In this document: piece by piece, positions 51,178 to 61,160 of the stretch
Position numbering within the stretch: the first letter of the stretch is position 1
Layout of the letters: each line of letters begins with the position of its first letter
From: Bursaphelenchus xylophilus
Lineage: Eukaryota; Nematoda; Chromadorea; Rhabditida; Aphelenchoididae
DNA length: 64,000 nt
Assembly: GCA_904066235.2 (NCBI GenBank)
Contig: CAJFCV020000006.1
Coordinates: forward strand, 124,001-188,000
Direction: 5' to 3'
Notes under the pieces: generated by a model
Seen by the model: only the letters and a program-made list of their open reading frames with translations
The model's database searches: none
What the model was told of the DNA's origin: nothing
Translations under genes and position numbers: made by a program

Positions 51178-53204
51178 GAATTCAGTGAATATAAGCGTAC
51201 TGTAAATTCTTACGACGATTTTAGTTTTTTTCGCCTGTCCGGCGCCTATCTGCCGGTAAAGACCGAAATCGCCAGACCGAGCTTGGAAATTAAAAAACAG
51301 TGGGTAGGAAATTGGATAACACTACATTAGAAACATACTACAAAAAGAATTCAGTGAATATAAGCGTACTGTAAATTCTTACGACGATTTTAGTTTTTTC
51401 GCCTGTCCGGCGCCTATCTGCCGGTAAAGACCGAAATCGCCAGAGCGAGCTTGGAAATTAAAAAACAGTGGGTAGGAAATTGGATAACACTACATTAGAA
51501 ACATACTACAAAAAGAATTCAGTGAATATAAGCGTACTGTAAATTCTTACGACGATTTTAGTTTTTTTCGCCTGTCCGGCGCCTATCTGCCGGTAAAGAC
51601 CGAAATCGCCAGAGCGAGCTTGGAAATTAAAAAACAGTGGGTAGGAAATTGGATAACACGACATTAGAAACATACTACAAAAAGAATTCGGTGAATATAA
51701 GCGTACTGTAAATTCTTACGACGATTTTAGTTTTTTTCGCCTGTCCGGCGCCTATCTGCCGGTAAAGACCGAAATCGCAGGACCGAGCTTGGAAATGAAA
51801 AAACAGTGGGTAGGAAATTGGATAACACTACATTAGAAACATACTACAAAAAGAATTCAGTGAATATAAGCGTACTGTAAATTCTTACGACGATTTTAGT
51901 TTTTTTCGCCTGTCCGGCGCCTATCTGCCGGTAAAGACCGAAATCGCCAGACCGAGCTTGGAAATTAAAAAACAGTGGGTAGGAAATTGGATAAAACGAC
52001 ATTAGAAACATACTACAAAAAGAATTCAGTGAATATAAGCGTACTGTAAATTCTTACGACGATTTTAGTTTTTTTCGCCTGTCCGGCGCCTATCTGCCGG
52101 TAAAGACCGAAATCGCCAGACCGAGCTTGGAAATTAAAAAACAGTGGGTAGGAAATTGGATAACACGAAATTAGAAACATACTACAAAAAGAATTCAGTG
52201 AATATAAGCGTACTGTAAATTCTTACGACGATTTTAGTTTTTTTCGCCTGTCCGGCGCCTATCTGCCGGTAAAGACCGAAATCGCCAGAGCGAGCTTGGA
52301 AATTAAAAAACAGTGGGTAGGAAATTGGATAACACGACATTAGAAACATACTACAAAAAGAATTCAGTGAATATAAGCGTACTGTAAATTCTTACGACGA
52401 TTTTAGTTTTTTTTCGCCTGTCCGGCGCCTATCTGCCGGTAAAGACCGAAATCGCCAGACCGAGCTTGGAAATTAAAAAACAGTTGGTAGGAAATTGGAT
52501 AACACTACATTAGAAACATACTACAAAAAGAATTCAGTGAATATAAGCGTACTGTAAATTCTTACGACGATTTTAGTTTTTTTCGCCTGTCCGGCGCCTA
52601 TCTGCCGGTAAAGACCGAAATCGCCAGACCGAGCTTGGAAATTAAAAAACAGTGGGTAGGAAATTGGATAACACGACATTAGAAACATACTACAAAAAGA
52701 ATTCAGTGAACATAAGCGTACTGTAAATTCTTACGACGATTTTAGTTTTTTTCGCCTGTCCGGCGCCTATCTGCCGGTAAAGACCGAAATCGCCAGACCG
52801 AGCTTGGAAATTAAAAAACAGTGGGTAGGAAATTGGATAAAACGACATTAGAAACATACTACAAAAAGAATTCAGTGAATATAAGCGTACTGTAAATTCT
52901 TACGACGATTTTAGTTTTTTTCGCCTGTCCGGCGCCTATCTGCCGGTAAAGACCGAAATCGCCAGACCGAGCTTGGAAATTAAAAAACAGTGGGTAGGAA
53001 ATTGGATAACACGAAATTAGAAACATACTACAAAAAGAATTCAGTGAATATAAGCGTACTGTAAATTCTTACGACGATTTTAGTTTTTTTCGCCTGTCCG
53101 GCGCCTATCTGCCGGTAAAGGCCGAAATCACCAGACCGAGCTTGGAAATTAAAAAACGGTGGGTAGGAAATTGGATAACACTACATTAGAAACATAATAA
53201 AAAA
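51178..53204 (+). repeat. 12-monomer higher-order unit, copy 2 (2027 bp)
   Basis: Adjacent copy of 49150-51177 with every marker in the same order: GAATTCGG (51684), GCAGGACC, CAGTTGG (52481), GAACATAAG (about 52,711). Only T-run differences (for example T6 near 51,395 against T7 in copy 1) were noticed by eye. This is among the youngest duplications in the window. A third, altered copy begins at 53205: it has one extra GAGCG ACTAC monomer with CACAC and is replaced by other monomers after about 54,050. Confidence 0.85.
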
Positions 53205-55740
53205 GAATTCAGTGAATATAAGCGTACTGTAAATTCTTACGACGATTTTAGTTTTTTTTCGCCTGTCCGGCGCCTATCTGCCGGTAAAGACCGAAATCGC
53301 CAGACCGAGCTTGGAAATTAAAAAACAGTGGGTAGGAAATTGGATAACACTACATTAGAAACATACTACAAAAAGAATTCAGTGAATATAAGCGTACTGT
53401 AAATTCTTACGACGATTTTAGTTTTTTTCGCCTGTCCGGCGCCTATCTGCCGGTAAAGACCGAAATCGCCAGAGCGAGCTTGGAAATTAAAAAACAGTGG
53501 GTAGGAAATTGGATAACACTACATTAGAAACACACTACAAAAAGAATTCAGTGAATATAAGCGTACTGTAAATTCTTACGACGATTTTAGTTTTTTTCGC
53601 CTGTCCGGCGCCTATCTGCCGGTAAAGACCGAAATCGCCAGAGCGAGCTTGGAAATTAAAAAACAGTGGGTAGGAAATTGGATAACACTACATTAGAAAC
53701 ATACTACAAAAAGAATTCAGTGAATATAAGCGTACTGTAAATTCTTACGACGATTTTAGTTTTTTTCGCCTGTCCGGCGCCTATCTGCCGGTAAAGACCG
53801 AAATCGCCAGAGCGAGCTTGGAAATTAAAAAACAGTGGGTAGGAAATTGGATAACACGACATTAGAAACATACTACAAAAAGAATTCGGTGAATATAAGC
53901 GTACTGTAAATTCTTACGACGATTTTAGTTTTTTTCGCCTGTCCGGCGCCTATCTGCCGGTAAAGACCGAAATCGCAGGACCGAGCTTGGAAATGAAAAA
54001 ACAGTGGGTAGGAAATTGGATAACACTACATTAGAAACATACTACAAAAAGAATTCAGTGAATATAAGCGTACTGTAAATTCTTACGACGATTTTAGTTT
54101 TTTCGCCTGTCCGGCGCCTATCTGCCGGTAAAGACCGAAATCGCCAGAGCGAGCTTGGAAATTAAAAAACAGTGGGTAGGAAATTGGATAACACGACATT
54201 AGAAACATACTACAAAAAGAATTCAGTGAATATAAGCGTACTGTAAATTCTTACGACGATTTTAGTTTTTTCGCCTGTCCGGCGCCTATCTGCCGGTAAA
54301 GACCGAAATCGCCAGACCGAGCTTGGAAATTAAAAAACAGTGGGTATGAAATTGGATAACACGACATTAGAAACATACTACAAAAAGAATTCAGTGAATA
54401 TAAGCGTACTGTAAATTCTTACGACGATTTTAGTTTTTTTCGCCTGTCCGGCGCCTATCTGCCGGTAAAGACCGAAATCGCCAGACCAAGCTTGGAAATT
54501 AAAAAACAGTGGGTAGGGAATTGGATAACACTACATTAGAAACATACTACAAAAAGAATTCAGTGAATATAAGCGTACTGTAAATTCTTACGACGATTTT
54601 AGTTTTATTTCGCCTGTCCGGCGCCTATCTGCCGGTAAAGACCGAAATCGCCAGAGCGAGCTTGGAAATTAAAAAACAGTGGGTAGGAAATTGGATAACA
54701 CTACATTAGAAACATACTACAAAAAGAATTCAGTGAATATAAGCGTACTGTAAATTCTTACGACGATTTTAGTTTTTTTCGCCTGTCCGGCGCCTATCTG
54801 CCGGTAAAGACCGAAATCGCCAGACCGAGCTTGGAAATTAAAAAACAGTGGGTAGGAAATTGGATAACACGACATTAGAAACATACTACAAAAAGAATTC
54901 AGTGAATATAAGCGTACTGTAAATTCTTACGACGATTTTAGTTTTTTTCGCCTGTCCGGCGCCTATCTGCCGGTAAAGACCGAAATCGCCAGACCGAGCT
55001 TGGAAATTAAAAAACAGTGGGTATGAAATTGGATAACACGACATTAGAAACATACTACAAAAAGAATTCAGTGAATATAAGCGTACTGTAAATTCTTACG
55101 ACGATTTTAGTTTTTTTCGCCTGTCCGGCGCCTATCTGCCGGTAAAGACCGAAATCGCCAGAGCGAGCTTGGAAATTAAAAAACAGTGGGTAGGAAATTG
55201 GATAACACTACATTAGAAACATACTACAAAAAGAATTCAGTGAATATAAGCGTACTGTAAATTCTTACGACGATTTTAGTTTTTTTCGCCTGTCCGGCGC
55301 CTATCTGCCGGTAAAGACCGAAATCGCCAGACCGAGCTTGGAAATTAAAAAACAGTGGGTAGGAAATTGGATAACACTACATTAGAAACATACTACAAAA
55401 AGAATTCAGTGAATATAAGCGTACTGTAAATTCTTACGACGATTTTAGTTTTTTTCGCCTGTCCGGCGCCTATCTGCCGGTAAAGACCGAAATCGCCAGA
55501 GCGAGCTTGGAAATTAAAAAACAGTGGGTAGGAAATTGGATAACACGACATTAGAAACATACTACAAAAAGAATTCAGTGAATATAAGCGTACTGTAAAT
55601 TCTTACGACGATTTTAGTTTTTTTTCGCCTGTCCGGCGCCTATCTGCCGGTAAAGACCGAAATCGCCAGACCGAGCTTGGAAATTAAAAAACAGTGGGTA
55701 GGAAATTGGATAACACTACATTAGAAACATACTACAAAAA

Positions 55741-57771
55741 GAATTCAGTGAATATAAGCGTACTGTAAATTCTTACGACGATTTTAGTTTTTTTTCGCCT
55801 GTCCGGCGCTTATCTGCCGGTAAAGACCGAAATCGCCAGACCGAGCTTGGAAATTAAAAAACAGTGGGTAGGAAATTGGATAACACTACATTAGAAACAT
55901 ACTACAAAAAAGAATTCAGTAAATATAAGCGTACTGTAAATTCTTACGACGATTTTAGTTTTTTTCGCCTGTCCGGCGCCTATCTGCCGGTAAAGGCCGA
56001 AATCACCAGACCGAGCTTGGAAATTAAAAAACAGTGGGTAGGAAATTGGATAACACTACATTAGAAACATAATAAAAAAAGAATTCAGTGAATATAAGCG
56101 TACTGTAAATTCTTACGACGATTTTAGTTTTTTTTCGCCTGTCCGGCGCCTATCTGCCGGTAAAGGCCGAAATCACCAGACCGAGCTTGGAAATTAAAAA
56201 ACAGTGGGTAGGAAATTGGATAACACTACATTAGAAACATAATAAAAAAAGAATTCAGTGAATATAAGCGTACTGTAAATTCTTACGACGATTTTAGTTT
56301 TTTTCGCCTGTCCGGCGCCCATCTGCCGGTAAAGACCGAAATCGCCAGACCGAGCTTGGAAATTAAAAAACAGTGGGTAGGAAATTGGATAACACTACAT
56401 TAGAAACATACTACAAAAAGAATTCAGTGAATATAAGCGTACTGTAAATTCTTACGACGATTTTAGTTTTTTTCGCCTGTCCGGCGCCTATCTGCCGGTA
56501 AAGACCGAAATCGCCAGAGCGAGCTTGGAAATTAAAAAACAGTGGGTAGGAAATTGGATAACACGACATTAGAAACATACTACAAAAAGAATTCAGTGAA
56601 TATAAGCGTACTGTAAATTCTTACGACGATTTTAGTTTTTTTCGCCTGTCCGGCGCTTATCTGCCGGTAAAGACCGAAATCGCCAGACCGAGCTTGGAAA
56701 TTAAAAAACAGTGGGTAGGAAATTGGATAACACTACATTAGAAACATACTACAAAAAGAATTCAGTGAATATAAGCGTACTGTAAATTCTTACGACGATT
56801 TTAGTTTTTTTCGCCTGTCCGGCGCCTATCTGCCGGTAAAGACCGAAATCGCCAGACCGAGCTTGGAAATTAAAAAACAGTGGGTAGGAAATTGGATAAC
56901 ACTACATTAGAAACATAATAAAAAAAGAATTCAGTGAATATAAGCGTACTGTAAATTCTTACGACGATTTTAGTTTTTTTTCGCCTGTCCGGCGCCTATC
57001 TGCCGGTAAAGACCGAAATCGCCAGAGCGAGCTTGGAAATTAAAAAACAGTGGGTAGGAAATTGGATAACACGACATTAGAAACATACTACAAAAAGAAT
57101 TCAGTGAATATAAGCGTACTGTAAATTCTTACGACGATTTTAGTTTTTTTCGCCTGTCCGGCGCTTATCTGCCGGTAAAGACCGAAATCGCCAGACCGAG
57201 CTTGGAAATTAAAAAACAGTGGGTAGGAAATTGGATAACACTACATTAGAAACATAATAAAAAAAGAATTCAGTGAATATAAGCGTACTGTAAATTCTTA
57301 CGACGATTTTAGTTTTTTCGCCTGTCCGGCGCCCATCTGCCGGTAAAGACCGAAATCGCCAGACCGAGCTTGGAAATTAAAAAACAGTGGGTAGGAAATT
57401 GGATAACACTACATTAGAAACATACTACAAAAAGAATTCAGTGAATATAAGCGTACTGTAAATTCTTACGACGATTTTAGTTTTTTTCGCCTGTCCGGCG
57501 CCTATCTGCCGGTAAAGACCGAAATCGCCAGAGCGAGCTTGGAAATTAAAAAACAGTGGGTAGGAAATTGGATAACACGACATTAGAAACATACTACAAA
57601 AAGAATTCAGTGAATATAAGCGTACTGTAAATTCTTACGACGATTTTAGTTTTTTTCGCCTGTCCGGCGCTTATCTGCCGGTAAAGACCGAAATCGCCAG
57701 ACCGAGCTTGGAAATTAAAAAACAGTGGGTAGGAAATTGGATAACACTACATTAGAAACATACTACAAAAA
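55741..57771 (+). repeat. 12-monomer block, copy 1 (mate 59130-61160)
   Basis: The block opens with a GGCGCTT monomer, then a GTAAATATAAG monomer with ggcc...cacc, a second ggcc...cacc, GGCGCCC, GAGCG, GGCGCTT, a CATAATA copy, GAGCG, GGCGCTT, GGCGCCC, GAGCG and GGCGCTT. The same series recurs 3389 bp downstream. A private extra A near 55,911 shifts frame before the GTAAATATAAG change. Confidence 0.75.
56251..57265 (+). repeat. 6-monomer higher-order unit, copy 1 (1015 bp)
   Basis: Order: GGCGCCC; GAGCG; GGCGCTT; plain core with CATAATA; GAGCG; GGCGCTT with CATAATA. It is followed in tandem by a unit of the same length. The unit looks like an earlier trimer doubling (x, GAGCG, GGCGCTT twice). 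Confidence 0.75.
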
Positions 57772-58280
57772 GAATTCAGTGAATATAAGCGTACTGTAAA
57801 TTCTTACGACGATTTTAGTTTTTTTTCGCCTGTCCGGCGCCTATCTGCCGGTAAAGACCGAAATCGCCAGACCGAGCTTGGAAATTAAAAAACAGTGGGT
57901 AGGAAATTGGATAACACTACATTAGAAACATAATAAAAAAAGAATTCAGTGAATATAAGCGTACTGTAAATTCTTACGACGATTTTAGTTTTTTTTCGCC
58001 TGTCCGGCGCCTATCTGCCGGTAAAGACCGAAATCGCCAGAGCGAGCTTGGAAATTAAAAAACAGTGGGTAGGAAATTGGATAACACGACATTAGAAACA
58101 TACTACAAAAAGAATTCAGTGAATATAAGCGTACTGTAAATTCTTACGACGATTTTAGTTTTTTTCGCCTGTCCGGCGCTTATCTGCCGGTAAAGACCGA
58201 AATCGCCAGACCGAGCTTGGAAATTAAAAAACAGTGGGTAGGAAATTGGATAACACGACATTAGAAACATACTACAAAAA
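57266..58280 (+). repeat. 6-monomer higher-order unit, copy 2 (1015 bp)
   Basis: Tandem copy of 56251-57265; the final monomer differs (ACACGACATT and CATACTAC instead of ACTAC and CATAATA). It is followed at 58281 by a CGGTGAAT/GCAGGACC/AAATGAAA monomer otherwise seen only in domain 4 (49,658, 51,684, 53,882), so domains 4 and 5 interdigitate here. Confidence 0.75.
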
Positions 58281-59129
58281 GAATTCGGTGAATATAAGCG
58301 TACTGTAAATTCTTACGACGATTTTAGTTTTTTTTTCGCCTGTCCGGCGCCTATCTGCCGGTAAAGACCGAAATCGCAGGACCGAGCTTGGAAATGAAAA
58401 AACAGTGGGTAGGAAATTGGATAACACTACATTAGAAACATACTACAAAAAGAATTCAGTGAATATAAGCGTACTGTAAATTCTTACGACGATTTTAGTT
58501 TTTTTCGCCTGTCCGGCGCCTATCTGCCGGTAAAGACCGAAATCGCCAGAGCGAGCTTGGAAATTAAAAAACAGTGGGTAGGAAATTGGATAACACTACA
58601 TTAGAAACATACTACAAAAAGAATTCAGTGAATATAAGCGTACTGTAAATTCTTACGACGATTTTAGTTTTTTTTCGCCTGTCCGGCGCCTATCTGCCGG
58701 TAAAGACCGAAATCGCCAGACCGAGCTTGGAAATTAAAAAACAGTGGGTAGGAAATTGGATAACACTACATTAGAAACATACTACAAAAAGAATTCAGTG
58801 AATATAAGCGTACTGTAAATTCTTACGACGATTTTAGTTTTTTTCGCCTGTCCGGCGCCTATCTGCCGGTAAAGACCGAAATCGCCAGAGCGAGCTTGGA
58901 AATTAAAAAACAGTGGGTAGGAAATTGGATAACACGACATTAGAAACATACTACAAAAAGAATTCAGTGAATATAAGCGTACTGTAAATTCTTACGACGA
59001 TTTTAGTTTTTTTTCGCCTGTCCGGCGCCTATCTGCCGGTAAAGACCGAAATCGCCAGACCGAGCTTGGAAATTAAAAAACAGTGGGTAGGAAATTGGAT
59101 AACACTACATTAGAAACATACTACAAAAA

Positions 59130-61160
59130 GAATTCAGTGAATATAAGCGTACTGTAAATTCTTACGACGATTTTAGTTTTTTTTCGCCTGTCCGGCGCTT
59201 ATCTGCCGGTAAAGACCGAAATCGCCAGACCGAGCTTGGAAATTAAAAAACAGTGGGTAGGAAATTGGATAACACTACATTAGAAACATACTACAAAAAG
59301 AATTCAGTAAATATAAGCGTACTGTAAATTCTTACGACGATTTTAGTTTTTTTCGCCTGTCCGGCGCCTATCTGCCGGTAAAGGCCGAAATCACCAGACC
59401 GAGCTTGGAAATTAAAAAACAGTGGGTAGGAAATTGGATAACACTACATTAGAAACATAATAAAAAAAGAATTCAGTGAATATAAGCGTACTGTAAATTC
59501 TTACGACGATTTTAGTTTTTTTCGCCTGTCCGGCGCCTATCTGCCGGTAAAGGCCGAAATCACCAGACCGAGCTTGGAAATTAAAAAACAGTGGGTAGGA
59601 AATTGGATAACACTACATTAGAAACATAATAAAAAAAGAATTCAGTGAATATAAGCGTACTGTAAATTCTTACGACGATTTTAGTTTTTTTTCGCCTGTC
59701 CGGCGCCCATCTGCCGGTAAAGACCGAAATCGCCAGACCGAGCTTGGAAATTAAAAAACAGTGGGTAGGAAATTGGATAACACTACATTAGAAACATACT
59801 ACAAAAAGAATTCAGTGAATATAAGCGTACTGTAAATTCTTACGACGATTTTAGTTTTTTTCGCCTGTCCGGCGCCTATCTGCCGGTAAAGACCGAAATC
59901 GCCAGAGCGAGCTTGGAAATTAAAAAACAGTGGGTAGGAAATTGGATAACACGACATTAGAAACATACTACAAAAAGAATTCAGTGAATATAAGCGTACT
60001 GTAAATTCTTACGACGATTTTAGTTTTTTTCGCCTGTCCGGCGCTTATCTGCCGGTAAAGACCGAAATCGCCAGACCGAGCTTGGAAATTAAAAAACAGT
60101 GGGTAGGAAATTGGATAACACTACATTAGAAACATACTACAAAAAGAATTCAGTGAATATAAGCGTACTGTAAATTCTTACGACGATTTTAGTTTTTTTT
60201 CGCCTGTCCGGCGCCTATCTGCCGGTAAAGACCGAAATCGCCAGACCGAGCTTGGAAATTAAAAAACAGTGGGTAGGAAATTGGATAACACTACATTAGA
60301 AACATAATAAAAAAAGAATTCAGTGAATATAAGCGTACTGTAAATTCTTACGACGATTTTAGTTTTTTTTCGCCTGTCCGGCGCCTATCTGCCGGTAAAG
60401 ACCGAAATCGCCAGAGCGAGCTTGGAAATTAAAAAACAGTGGGTAGGAAATTGGATAACACGACATTAGAAACATACTACAAAAAGAATTCAGTGAATAT
60501 AAGCGTACTGTAAATTCTTACGACGATTTTAGTTTTTTCGCCTGTCCGGCGCTTATCTGCCGGTAAAGGCCGAAATCACCAGACCGAGCTTGGAAATTAA
60601 AAAACAGTGGGTAGGAAATTGGATAACACTACATTAGAAACATAATAAAAAAAGAATTCAGTGAATATAAGCGTACTGTAAATTCTTACGACGATTTTAG
60701 TTTTTTTTCGCCTGTCCGGCGCCTATCTGCCGGTAAAGACCGAAATCGACAGACCGAGCTTGGAAATTAAAAAACAGTGGGTAGGAAATTGGATAACACT
60801 ACATTAGAAACATACTACAAAAAGAATTCAGTGAATATAAGCGTACTGTAAATTCTTACGACGATTTTAGTTTTTTCGCCTGTCCGGCGCCTATCTGCCG
60901 GTAAAGACCGAAATCGCCAGAGCGAGCTTGGAAATTAAAAAACAGTGGGTAGGAAATTGGATAACACGACATTAGAAACATACTACAAAAAGAATTCAGT
61001 GAATATAAGCGTACTGTAAATTCTTACGACGATTTTAGTTTTTTTCGCCTGTCCGGCGCTTATCTGCCGGTAAAGACCGAAATCGCCAGACCGAGCTTGG
61101 AAATTAAAAAACAGTGGGTAGGAAATTGGATAACACTACATTAGAAACATACTACAAAAA
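59130..61160 (+). repeat. 12-monomer block, copy 2 (mate 55741-57771)
   Basis: Both copies are 2031 bp by monomer edges. The order agrees except that the ninth monomer (60486-60653) combines the GGCGCTT loop with ggcc...cacc, and the tenth has an ordinary loop with AATCGACAG in place of GGCGCCC. The six-A variant before GAATTC in copy 1 is absent here. Confidence 0.75.

Larger units (their letters stand above)
44248..54050 (+). repeat. Array domain 4: ataaaacg / cgaaatt subtypes
   Basis: This domain is defined by an adjacent pair of monomers: one with GGATAAAACG, always followed by one with ACACGAAATT. The first of each pair lies near 45063, 45910, 46924, 47768, 48780, 49962, 50808, 51989 and 52835, giving spacings of 5, 6, 5, 6, 7, 5, 7 and 5 monomers. 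A ggcc...cacc copy with CGGTGGG follows the pair in many units. Other private markers are CACTGAAT, GAACATAAG, CAGTTGG and GCAGGACC with AAATGAAA. It holds no gene. Confidence 0.8.

Noticed and set aside
55864..56064. Plus-strand 66-codon open frame as a gene
   Set aside because: It exists through one extra A and one G-to-A change in a single monomer junction and ends at the TAG present in all monomers. The corresponding junction at about 59,300 has the G-to-A change but not the extra A, and is closed. No ribosome or promoter context.
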